Origin: Novosphingobium kaempferiae
Lineage (GTDB): Bacteria; Pseudomonadota; Alphaproteobacteria; Sphingomonadales; Sphingomonadaceae
Length of the DNA stretch: 64,000 bases
Reading direction: 5' to 3'
Assembly: GCF_021227995.1 (NCBI RefSeq)
Contig: NZ_CP089301.1
Coordinates: 1,674,001 to 1,738,000 of the forward strand
Numbering within the stretch: position 1 is the first letter of the stretch; every line of letters begins with the position of its first letter. The translations under genes and the position numbers were made by a program. Below are positions 34,310 to 42,105 of this stretch, piece after piece. The notes beneath the pieces were generated by a model that worked only from the letters and a program-made list of their open reading frames with translations, made no database searches and was not told the DNA's origin.

Positions 34310-35643
34310 GAGTGATCCGCCCCGCCCTCTCCCGCCGTACCCTGTTGCGTGGCGCCGGTGCCGCGATGGCGCTGCCGTTCCTCGAAGCGATGATGCCGAC
34401 CGCCCGGGCTGCCGATGCCGCGTCCCGGCCCAAGCGGCTTCAGGTGTTCTACTCCCCCAATGGCATGACCATGCCCGGTTTCGTGCCGACGACGACTGGC
34501 GCGGACTATGCCCTGCCCTCATCACTGGAGCCGCTCGCGCCGCACCGGGCGGAGATCGCGGTGATCACCGGCCTCGGCCATCCGCAGGCGGCGGCGATGG
34601 GCGACCGTCCCGCCGGGCATGGCCGCTCCTGCCCCGCGTTCCTGACCGGCTCGCACGCCAAGCAGACCGAGGGGCCGGATATCCGCGCGGGTGTGTCAAT
34701 GGATCAGGTCTTCGCCGCGCATCTCGGCGACGCGACGCCGCTATCCTCGCTGGAACTCGGCATCGACACGGCCAGCCTGCTCGGATCGTGCGACATCAAC
34801 TACTCCTGCGCCTACACCAACGGCATATCATGGCTCACCCCCAGCGTGCCGCTGCCGGTCGAGGCCAACCCCCGCGCGGTGTTCGAGCGGCTGTTCGGCG
34901 ATGGCGACACGGATGAAGCTGGCCGCCTCGCCCAGCTGCGCCGCCAGTCCTCGATCCTCGACTTCGTGATGGAGGATACCAAACGGCTATCCGGTCAGCT
35001 CGGTATGGAGGACCGCCGCAAGCTGGACGAATACCTCGACGCTACCCGCGCCATCGAGAAGCGCATCCAGCGCAGCGCCGCTTCGCCCGCTACCACGCAG
35101 GCGGCGAACCTCCAGCAACCTGCTGGGATTCCCGAAGACTTCGCGGAGCACGTGAAGCTGATGATCGACCTGCAGGTGCTCGCCATGCAGGCGGACATCA
35201 CGCGCGTGGGCACGTTCATGATCGGGCGCGAACTGTCTAATCGTACTTATCCTGAGATCGGCGTGCCGGACTCGCACCACATGCTCAGCCACCATGGCAA
35301 CAGTCCCGAGAAGATGGTGCAGCTTGCCAAGATCAACCGCTATCACATGGAATTCTTTGCCTATTACCTCCAGCGCATGAAGGAAGCGCGCGACGGCGAC
35401 GCCTCGCTGCTCGACCGCACGCTGGTGATCCGGGGCTCCGCCTTCGGCGATTCCAACGAGCATGACTACATGGACCTGCCGATGATCGTCGCCGGAGGGC
35501 TGGTGAAGGGAGAGCGGCATACGAAGGTCGAGAAGGGGACGACGATGTCCAACCTGATGCTCGCCGGATTGCATGCGTTGGACGTGCCCGCCACGAAGTT
35601 CGGGGACAGCACCGCCCCGCTGCGGGAACTGACCGATGCGTGA
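34306..35643 (+). CDS. DUF1552-family protein, Tat-exported
   Basis: A protein of 445 residues with a twin-arginine signal (SRRTLLRGAGAAMALPFLEAM). The body shows KRLQVFYSPNGMTMPGFVPT, GHGRSCPAFLTGSHAKQTEGPDIRAGVSMDQVFA, GSCDINYSCAYTNGISW, and SHHMLSHHGNSPEKMVQLAKINRYHMEFFAYYL, with several His and Asp that could bind metal. The family relates distantly to DUF1501 and sulfatase-like proteins and is nearly always next to DUF1592. AAGGAGGG lies nine bases before ATG 34306. Tat export implies folding with a cofactor in the cytoplasm. Function is unknown. Confidence 0.9.
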   Translation: MRVIRPALSRRTLLRGAGAAMALPFLEAMMPTARAADAASRPKRLQVFYSPNGMTMPGFVPTTTGADYALPSSLEPLAPHRAEIAVITGLGHPQAAAMGDRPAGHGRSCPAFLTGSHAKQTEGPDIRAGVSMDQVFAAHLGDATPLSSLELGIDTASLLGSCDINYSCAYTNGISWLTPSVPLPVEANPRAVFERLFGDGDTDEAGRLAQLRRQSSILDFVMEDTKRLSGQLGMEDRRKLDEYLDATRAIEKRIQRSAASPATTQAANLQQPAGIPEDFAEHVKLMIDLQVLAMQADITRVGTFMIGRELSNRTYPEIGVPDSHHMLSHHGNSPEKMVQLAKINRYHMEFFAYYLQRMKEARDGDASLLDRTLVIRGSAFGDSNEHDYMDLPMIVAGGLVKGERHTKVEKGTTMSNLMLAGLHALDVPATKFGDSTAPLRELTDA

Positions 35644-36964
35644 TGCGCCGACACGGGCGTTGCTGCTCGCTGCGGCTGCGCTGGTGGCGAGCCCGGCGGA
35701 TGCCGATGCGCTGGGCGACGCCCTAACCGCCGCCGATCCCGCTGCGGTCAAGGCCGCGCTGGATGGCGGCGCGGATGTGAACGCCCCACTCGCCTATCGA
35801 GAGAGCCCGCTGGCTCGCGCCGTCGAGACGCAGGACGCGGCGCTGGTCAACCTGCTGCTCGACCACGCGGCCAACCCCAACTTCGTCGATGCCGAGGGCC
35901 TCACGCCTCTTTCGCTCGCCTGCGAACGTGGCAGTCCCGCAATTGTTGGGCTCCTGCTCGATGCGCGCGCCGATGTGAACAAGACGGCACCGGATGGCAC
36001 CACGCCGCTGGCCGTATGCGCGCGTTTCTCGACGGGTGGGACGGTCGTGCGGATGATCGACAAGGGCGCCCGCGTGGATGCACCCGACGCGCGCGGCCAG
36101 ACGCCGCTGATGTGGGCTGCATCGTCGGGGAACGTCGAGGGTATCTCCGCGCTGCTCAAGTCCGGCGCCAAGCCAAACCGCGAGACCAAGGAGGGCTTCA
36201 CGCCGCTGTTCTTCGCGATCGCGAGCGGTTCGGGCGAGGCCACGCGCCTGCTGCTCGATGCCGGGGCCAAGGCCGGTCATCGCGGACCTGAGAACACCAG
36301 CGCCCTGCAACTAGCACTCTACCAGAAGAACTGGCGCGCCGCTGAGATGCTGATCGGGCGCGCCGATCTGGCCGAGCGCGACCGCAATGGCGAACAGCCG
36401 CTGCACGTCGCTGTCGCGGGCGGGGACGAAGCGCTCATCACGCTGCTTCTGGACAAGGGTGCGGACGTCAACGGGCTGACCGGCCCCTCGCGGATCAAGT
36501 GGGTCACGGAGGCGAACTTCGGCATGCCCCCGCCGCCGGTGCCGCCGACGCCTCCGCTGCTGATCGCCGCGCAGGCGGGGCAGGTAGCGGCGATGAAACG
36601 CCTCATCGCGGCGGGCGCGAACCCGGGCTTCGCGGCGGAGAACGGCGTCAACGTCGTGCTTGCGGCGGCCTCCGGGCACAGTGCCGCTGCGCTGGAAGAG
36701 GCACTTACCCTTGCTCCCGATGCCAACGTGCGAGACGCCAAGGGCACCACGCCGCTGCATATCGTCCTCGGCGCGGGCATACACGATCAGCTCGCTCCGA
36801 TGCTGCGGGTTCTTGCCGCGCATGGCGCGAAACCGGACCTCGCCAACGCGAAGGGGACCACGCCTGCGCAGATGGCCGAGGGCGGACTTGCGACGGTGAA
36901 AGCGGTCTATGATCAAGTCTTTGGCCAAAAGGCCGCGCCTGTGTTAGCCAACAATCGTCCTTGA
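35636..36964 (+). CDS. Exported ankyrin-repeat protein
   Basis: A protein of 442 residues with a Sec signal (TRALLLAAAALVASPADADA). About ten ankyrin repeats run from residue 28 to near the end, for example DGGADVNAPLAYRESPLARAVE, NFVDAEGLTPLSLACERGSPAIVGLLLDARADV and DARGQTPLMWAASSGNVEGISALLKSG. A Pro-rich insert (FGMPPPPVPPTPP) splits them near residue 300. It overlaps the DUF1552 gene by 8 bases and probably scaffolds the exported DUF1592/DUF1552 proteins; that role is inferred from context. Confidence 0.92.
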   Translation: MRDAPTRALLLAAAALVASPADADALGDALTAADPAAVKAALDGGADVNAPLAYRESPLARAVETQDAALVNLLLDHAANPNFVDAEGLTPLSLACERGSPAIVGLLLDARADVNKTAPDGTTPLAVCARFSTGGTVVRMIDKGARVDAPDARGQTPLMWAASSGNVEGISALLKSGAKPNRETKEGFTPLFFAIASGSGEATRLLLDAGAKAGHRGPENTSALQLALYQKNWRAAEMLIGRADLAERDRNGEQPLHVAVAGGDEALITLLLDKGADVNGLTGPSRIKWVTEANFGMPPPPVPPTPPLLIAAQAGQVAAMKRLIAAGANPGFAAENGVNVVLAAASGHSAAALEEALTLAPDANVRDAKGTTPLHIVLGAGIHDQLAPMLRVLAAHGAKPDLANAKGTTPAQMAEGGLATVKAVYDQVFGQKAAPVLANNRP

Positions 36965-36995
36965 ATCCCAACAACCCGATCAGGATCGACAAACC

Positions 36996-37472
36996 ATGAC
37001 GCTTTCCAACAAGCTTTCGCTTGCCGTCCTCGGCATGTCCGCCGCTGTCGTCGCCGTGACCGGCACGATGGCCGTCGCAGCCTCTCCCGCCGCCACCGCC
37101 GTCACTACCCGCCAGGCCAACTTCAAGAAGATGGGCGGCGCGATGAAGGTGCTGAAGGACCAGCTTGCCAGCGGTTCGATCGACAAGGCGCAGGCCGTCG
37201 CCGCCGCCAAGACCCTCGCCGCCACCGGCCGCGCGCAGGCGGGTCTGTTCCCGAACGGTTCGGGAGCCTCGGCAGGCGTGAAGACTGACGCCCTCCCCGC
37301 GATCTGGACCAATCGCGCCACCTTCGACAGCCAGATGAAGGCCTACATCGCGCAGGCCGACAAGCTCGTCGCCGCCGCAGGCACCGGCAACGCCGCCGCT
37401 ATCGGCGCGCAGTTCAAGGCCGTGGGCGGCACCTGCGGTTCGTGCCACAAGCAGTTCCGCGCCGACAACTGA
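36996..37472 (+). CDS. Cytochrome c' / c-556 type four-helix cytochrome
   Basis: A protein of 158 residues with a signal peptide (SLAVLGMSAAVVAVTGTMAVAA), a four-helix bundle (RQANFKKMGGAMKVLKDQL, WTNRATFDSQMKAYIAQADKLVAAA) and a single C-terminal heme motif GTCGSCHKQFR. Such periplasmic cytochromes carry electrons or bind small gases. It begins 31 bases after the ankyrin gene and is followed by a cytochrome b561 gene, suggesting an electron path to the membrane. Confidence 0.93.
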   Translation: MTLSNKLSLAVLGMSAAVVAVTGTMAVAASPAATAVTTRQANFKKMGGAMKVLKDQLASGSIDKAQAVAAAKTLAATGRAQAGLFPNGSGASAGVKTDALPAIWTNRATFDSQMKAYIAQADKLVAAAGTGNAAAIGAQFKAVGGTCGSCHKQFRADN

Positions 37473-37483
37473 GGCGCACAGTC

Positions 37484-38173
37484 ATGACCTCGCCCTCCAC
37501 CACCCGGATCTGGGATCCGACCGTCCGCCTGTTCCACTGGCTGCTGGTCGCCCTCCTCGCGTTCTCGTGGTGGAGCGGCGAGCAGCATGACATGGAGCGC
37601 CACCGCCTCTCCGGCTACGCGATCCTCGCTCTGATCGTGTTCCGCGTGTTCTGGGGCTTCTTCGGCCCCCGAACCGCGCGGTTCTCCAGCTTCGTGCGCG
37701 GGCCGAGCGCGGTGATCGGTTACATGAAGTGCCTTGGCAAGCGCGACAGCCACCGTGCGGACGGGCACAACCCGCTGGGCGGGTGGAGCGTCGTCGCCAT
37801 GCTGGCAGCGGTCGCCCTGATGGTCGGCGCGGGGCTGTTCGCCAGCGACGTCGACGGCATCGAGTCCGGCCCGCTGGCCACTTACGTCTCGTTCGAGCAG
37901 AGCGAGAGCGCGGCGGACCTCCACTCCACCGTGTTCAACGTGATCCTCGCGCTGGTGGCGCTGCACGTTGTCGCCGTGGTGTTCTACCTGCTGTGGAAGC
38001 GGCAGAACCTCATCCGTCCGATGATTACCGGCAAGCGCCCGGCAGCGGATGGCGAAACGGCGGGCGACCTGCGCTGGTCGCCGGTGCTCGCGCTGGTGGG
38101 CATCGCCATCGCGGTCGCGCTCGCCTGGGCGGTATCGACCGGATTCCAGTTCGGGAATGCGCCCGCTTACTGA
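37484..38173 (+). CDS. Cytochrome b561-family membrane protein
   Basis: A protein of 229 residues with four core membrane helices plus a C-terminal helix. His ligands for two b hemes are in VRLFHWLLVALLAFSWW, ERHRLSGYAILALIVFRVFWGFFG, DLHSTVFNVILALVALHVVAVVFYLLW. This Ni/Fe-hydrogenase/formate-dehydrogenase-like b type exchanges electrons between periplasmic cytochromes and quinone. ATG 37484 lies 11 bases after the cytochrome c' stop. Its 3' end overlaps the convergent permease gene by 7 bases. Confidence 0.92.
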   Translation: MTSPSTTRIWDPTVRLFHWLLVALLAFSWWSGEQHDMERHRLSGYAILALIVFRVFWGFFGPRTARFSSFVRGPSAVIGYMKCLGKRDSHRADGHNPLGGWSVVAMLAAVALMVGAGLFASDVDGIESGPLATYVSFEQSESAADLHSTVFNVILALVALHVVAVVFYLLWKRQNLIRPMITGKRPAADGETAGDLRWSPVLALVGIAIAVALAWAVSTGFQFGNAPAY

Positions 38174-39552
38174 TCGCGTCTGCCGGGCACCAGCAGGTTC
38201 AGCAACACGGCAGTAACCGCCGCAGGGAGGACGCCCGAACCAAGCAGGATGCGCGCCGTCTCCGGCAGGTGCTGCAGGGCGGTCGGCTCAAGCTGCAGCC
38301 CCAGCGCCAGCGAAAGCGAGACGCCGAAGATCAGCATGTTGCGCTGCGTCCATTCGACGCCCGCCAGCATCGAGGTCGCTGCGGATGCGACCATGCCGAA
38401 CATCACGATGACGCCGCCGCCCAGCACTTCGATGGGGATCGTGGTGATGACCGCGCCGACCTTGGGCAACAGTCCGCACAGGACGAGGAACAGCGCGCCG
38501 ATCGTCACGACATGGCGGCTCATGACGCCGGTTATGGCGATGAGGCCCACGTTCTGGCTGAACGTAGTGTTGGGCATGGCCCCGAACACCGCGGCCAGCG
38601 CCGTGCCCACGCCGTCCGCCGCAACGGCGCCCTGAAGCTCCTTGTCGGTGGCGGGACGACCGGCATTGCCCTCGCAGATCGCATCGACATCGCCGATGGT
38701 TTCGATGCAGGAGACGAAACCCGTCAGGCAGAAGCCGAGGATCGCCGAGGCCGAAATCGCGAAGCCGAAGTGGAACGGCATCGGCACCATGACCAGCCCG
38801 GCGCTCGACACGGGCGCAAAGTCGATCCGGCCCATCAGAAGGGCCACGACGTAGCCCGCGATTAGGCCGATCAGCACCGCAGCCGTCGACCAGACGCCCC
38901 GCCCAAAGAAGTTTAGGCCCAGCGTCACCACCACGACCACGCCCGCCAGCAGCCAACTCTGCCATGCCCCGAACGCAGGCGTGCCGACAGCGGGAACGCC
39001 GCCCGCCGCATACTGGATGCCGATACGCATGAGCGACAGCCCGATCATCAGCACCACGAGCCCGGTGATCAGCGGCGGCAGCGCGAAGCGGATGCGGCCA
39101 ACAAACATGCTCAGGAACGCGTGGAGCAGTCCGCCGAACAGCGCCGCCGTCGTCAGCGTCGCCATGGCCTCCACGCCCTTGCCCGCGACGATCGGGATCA
39201 TCACCGGGATGTAGGCGAAGCTGGTGCCCTGCACGAGCGGTAGCCGCGCGCCGACCGGGCCGAAGCCGATCGTCTGCATCAGCGTGGCGATCCCTGCGAA
39301 CAGCATCGCCATCTGGATCATGTAGACCATCTCGGTCGTGTCGCGCGATCCGAACCCGAAGCCCGCCGCGCCCGCGATGATGATCGCAGGGGTCATGTTG
39401 CTGACGAACATGGCAAGGACGTGCTGGACGCCGAGCGGAATGGCCGTGGCCCAGCCCGGGAACCAGTTCGGGTCGCGTGCCTCCGTCCTGCTAATCCCGG
39501 CGGGGGGAGTGACCCGCTCGGCCGCGATTTCGGGGGCGATCAGGGCGGTCAT
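38167..39552 (-). CDS. Xanthine/uracil permease, NCS2 family
   Basis: A protein of 461 residues with 12-14 membrane helices. The signature TFSQNVGLIAITGVMSRHV and the conserved Glu/Asp region GFVSCIETIGDVDAICE are typical of NCS2 purine base:proton symporters. Also GFGPVGARLPLVQGTSFAYIPVMI. It would import free purine bases across the inner membrane. It lies 17 bases after the 8-oxoguanine deaminase gene and is last in the minus-strand purine operon. Confidence 0.94.
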   Translation of the reverse strand: MTALIAPEIAAERVTPPAGISRTEARDPNWFPGWATAIPLGVQHVLAMFVSNMTPAIIIAGAAGFGFGSRDTTEMVYMIQMAMLFAGIATLMQTIGFGPVGARLPLVQGTSFAYIPVMIPIVAGKGVEAMATLTTAALFGGLLHAFLSMFVGRIRFALPPLITGLVVLMIGLSLMRIGIQYAAGGVPAVGTPAFGAWQSWLLAGVVVVVTLGLNFFGRGVWSTAAVLIGLIAGYVVALLMGRIDFAPVSSAGLVMVPMPFHFGFAISASAILGFCLTGFVSCIETIGDVDAICEGNAGRPATDKELQGAVAADGVGTALAAVFGAMPNTTFSQNVGLIAITGVMSRHVVTIGALFLVLCGLLPKVGAVITTIPIEVLGGGVIVMFGMVASAATSMLAGVEWTQRNMLIFGVSLSLALGLQLEPTALQHLPETARILLGSGVLPAAVTAVLLNLLVPGRRDQ

Positions 39553-39569
39553 TTTCCGAGGTACTCCTG

Positions 39570-40931
39570 TCAGGCGAAAGTCATGAGCCGGTCGAGCGAG
39601 CGGCGGGCATTGCGCAGCACATCCTCGCGCCGGACCTGCGTGAGTTCACCGCTGCGGACGACGGCGCGGCCATCGACGAAGACATCGCGCGCGCCGGTCG
39701 GCGGGGCGAGAACCAGTCCGGCCACCTTGTCCCACGCGCCGGTGGAGGCGATGTCGGACATGTCCCATACGGCAAGGTCCGCGCGCTTGCCCGGCTCCAG
39801 CGCGCCGACATCGCTGCGGCCCAGAACCTGAGCCCCGCCGCGTGTCGCCAGATGCAGCGCCTCGCGCGGGTCGAAGCGGTCGGCGCCGAGTTGGACGCGC
39901 TGGAGCAGCATCGCCTGCCGCGCTTCGTTCAGCAGGTGGCCGGAATCGTTGGAGGCCGAACCGTCGACGCCGAGGCCCAGCGGCACACCCGCATCGACCA
40001 TCGCCCGCACCGGCGCGATGCCGGAGCCGAGGCGGCAGTTCGAGCATGGGCAATGCGCCACGCCCGTGCCGGTCCGGGCGAACAGGTCGATCTCCTGCGC
40101 GTCAAGCTGGACGCAATGCGCATGCCAGACGTCCGGGCCGGTCCAGCCCAGATCCTCGGCGTACTGGCCGGGGCGGCAGCCGAAGCGTTCGAGGGAAAAG
40201 GCGACGTCGTCGGCATCCTCGGCCAGATGCGTGTGCAGCATCACGCGCTTGTCGCGGGCCAGCAGCGCCGCCTCCCGCATGAGGTCGGTGCTGACCGAGA
40301 ACGGGGAACATGGCGCAACGGCCACGCGCAGCATCGCGCCTTCGGAAGCGTCGTGGAAACTGTCGATCACGCGGATCGTGTCGGCGAGGATGGCGTCCTC
40401 ATCCTCGACCACGCTGTCGGGCGGCAGGCCGCCCTTGCTTTCTCCCACGCTCATGGACCCGCGCGTCGCGTGGAAGCGCAGGCCGACGCCTTGCGCTGCG
40501 TGGATGGAATCGTCGAGTCGCACGCCGTCCGGGAAGAGGTAGTGGTGGTCCGAACTCATCGTGCAGCCGGACAGCGCCAGTTCGGACAGCCCCAGTTGCG
40601 TCGCCGCGAAGACATCCTCCGACGTGTAGCGTGCCCAGATCGGATAGAGCCGCTTGAGCCACCCGAACAACGACGTGTTGATGGCGCCGGGCAGCGCGCG
40701 GGTCAGCGTCTGGTAGAGGTGGTGGTGCGTGTTGACGAGGCCGGGGGTGACGACGCAGCCACGCGCGTCGATCACCTCGTCCGCTTCGTCCGCCAGCGGG
40801 GCCAGTTCAGCGCTGGTCCCCACCGCGACGATCACCCCGTCCCGCCATGCCAGCGCGCCATCGGCGATTTCGCGCCGGGCATCGTCCATGCAGACCAGCA
40901 CGTCGGCATGGCGGAGCAGGGTCACGCCCAT
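39570..40931 (-). CDS. 8-oxoguanine deaminase-type amidohydrolase
   Basis: A protein of 453 residues without signal peptide, so cytoplasmic. Metal ligands: TPGLVNTHHHLYQTLTR, MLHTHLAEDADDV, WHAHCVQL and GLGVDGSASNDSGHLLNEARQAML. The stretch GVAHCPCSNCRLGSGIAPVRAMVDAG matches the 8-oxoguanine deaminase branch rather than the s-triazine hydrolases. It converts 8-oxoguanine to urate and may also act on isocytosine or related purines. ATG 40931 overlaps the NUP stop as ATGA, which decides the start. Confidence 0.9.
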   Translation of the reverse strand: MGVTLLRHADVLVCMDDARREIADGALAWRDGVIVAVGTSAELAPLADEADEVIDARGCVVTPGLVNTHHHLYQTLTRALPGAINTSLFGWLKRLYPIWARYTSEDVFAATQLGLSELALSGCTMSSDHHYLFPDGVRLDDSIHAAQGVGLRFHATRGSMSVGESKGGLPPDSVVEDEDAILADTIRVIDSFHDASEGAMLRVAVAPCSPFSVSTDLMREAALLARDKRVMLHTHLAEDADDVAFSLERFGCRPGQYAEDLGWTGPDVWHAHCVQLDAQEIDLFARTGTGVAHCPCSNCRLGSGIAPVRAMVDAGVPLGLGVDGSASNDSGHLLNEARQAMLLQRVQLGADRFDPREALHLATRGGAQVLGRSDVGALEPGKRADLAVWDMSDIASTGAWDKVAGLVLAPPTGARDVFVDGRAVVRSGELTQVRREDVLRNARRSLDRLMTFA

Positions 40932-42037
40932 CAGGGCGTCGCGTCCTTGTAGCGATCCCAATTGCCGAGCAGTTCGTCGACCACTTTCGAGCCCACGGTG
41001 TAGAGGTTCTCCACCGCCGCTTCGAGGCCCGCGTAACCTTCGTTCTCGCGCAGGAGGTAGGTTGCGGCGTCGACGTCCGGCGGGGGCATCGTGAAGTTGG
41101 ACCCGGCACGCACCACTAGCACGCGATCACGGTCGGCGCGGCCGACCTTGTCGAGATAGGTCATCGCCTGCATGACGCCGGTGTCTTCCATCGCGGAGGT
41201 CACGAACTCGCCCTTGCCGCCGCTCCAGTAGCGGACCCAGTCGTTCGCCCAGTCGGTCAGCTTCTCGCCGTGCCAGAAGGTCATGGCGGACAGCGTGTCG
41301 CCCTCCAGCACGAAGGGGGCTTCGAGGGCATGAGGATAGTCGGTGAACTTGGCGCGCTCTGCGGCGATGGCGGGGCTGTCCGGAAGTTCGATGTTCTTCG
41401 TGAGGTCGTATGCCCACTTTTCGAGGCTGGGATTGACCTCGAACATCTCGCCGCCCGACGGGTCGGCCTTGCCCTTCATATCGTTGGGGCCCTTGGTATG
41501 TCGGGCGAAGTAGCCGGTCTTCCAGTCGGCCGGGATTTCGCGCGCATCGATCTCGTGGCCAAGATCGCCGTCGACGACATAGCGTGCCCAGGCGACCGAG
41601 CCGATCGAGGCGTCCTCGGGATCGATGCCCGCAATGCCCGCGACGAGCCAGTAGGATTGCGACAAGTCAAAGCGCTGATCGAGGCCAAGCGCCATGATCG
41701 CCGCTGTCGAGCGCGACGTGCCGATCCCGGTCACGACGCCGAGCACCTGCGTTTCGGGGTTGTAGTAAAGGTCGTGGAAGCTCTGCGGGAAGGCAATGCG
41801 CTGGGTCAGACCGCGACGCGTCTTCCAGAGCTGGAATTCACCCGCGACATCGCCCTCGTCCTTGCCGATCTCGAACAGCGAGACGACGACGACCTTGACC
41901 GGCAGCGGATGATCGCATGGCGCGCCGGGCTCGCAGTCGGCAACTGCGGAAGCGGCAGGGGCGTCAGCCGCGAAGGCTGGCGAGGCCATGGACAGCATGG
42001 CGCCCGCCATGAAAGTCGCGAGCGTCTGGAAGCGCAT
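40931..42037 (-). CDS. Purine nucleoside permease (NUP) family protein, copy 1, exported
   Basis: A protein of 368 residues with a clear Sec signal (MRFQTLATFMAGAMLSMASPAFAADA). NUP family core: LPVKVVVVSLFEIGKDEGDVAGEFQLW, YWLVAGIAGIDPEDASIGSVAWARYVVDGDL, TFWHGEKLTDWANDWVRYWSGGKGEFVTSAMEDTG and VVRAGSNFTMPPPDV. There are no internal membrane helices, so it is a soluble periplasmic protein; the fold belongs to the nucleoside phosphorylase superfamily. Transport was assigned from fungal members, but a nucleoside-binding or cleaving role fits better here. AGG lies eight bases before ATG 42037. Confidence 0.9.
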   Translation of the reverse strand: MRFQTLATFMAGAMLSMASPAFAADAPAASAVADCEPGAPCDHPLPVKVVVVSLFEIGKDEGDVAGEFQLWKTRRGLTQRIAFPQSFHDLYYNPETQVLGVVTGIGTSRSTAAIMALGLDQRFDLSQSYWLVAGIAGIDPEDASIGSVAWARYVVDGDLGHEIDAREIPADWKTGYFARHTKGPNDMKGKADPSGGEMFEVNPSLEKWAYDLTKNIELPDSPAIAAERAKFTDYPHALEAPFVLEGDTLSAMTFWHGEKLTDWANDWVRYWSGGKGEFVTSAMEDTGVMQAMTYLDKVGRADRDRVLVVRAGSNFTMPPPDVDAATYLLRENEGYAGLEAAVENLYTVGSKVVDELLGNWDRYKDATP

Positions 42038-42064
42038 GGGAAACCTTTCGAATTCGAACAAAAC

Positions 42065-42094
42065 GGGGAGCCTCGGCTTGCGCCCAGACTCCCC
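42065..42094 (-). terminator. Intrinsic terminator after the purine-locus TonB receptor
   Basis: Read on the minus strand, GGGGAG and CTCCCC close a stem with inner CT/AG and GGC/GCC pairs and a GCAA tetraloop. CGTTTTGTT follows. It lies 11 bases after the TonB-receptor stop and before the NUP gene. It would separate or attenuate the two halves of the purine locus. Confidence 0.75.
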
Positions 42095-42105
42095 GGCATT
42101 TCAGA

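Noticed and set aside
39570..40931. s-Triazine hydrolase (TrzA/AtzB type) for the amidohydrolase
   Set aside because: The HCPCSNCRLGSGIAPVR segment and the purine neighbours fit 8-oxoguanine deaminase better.
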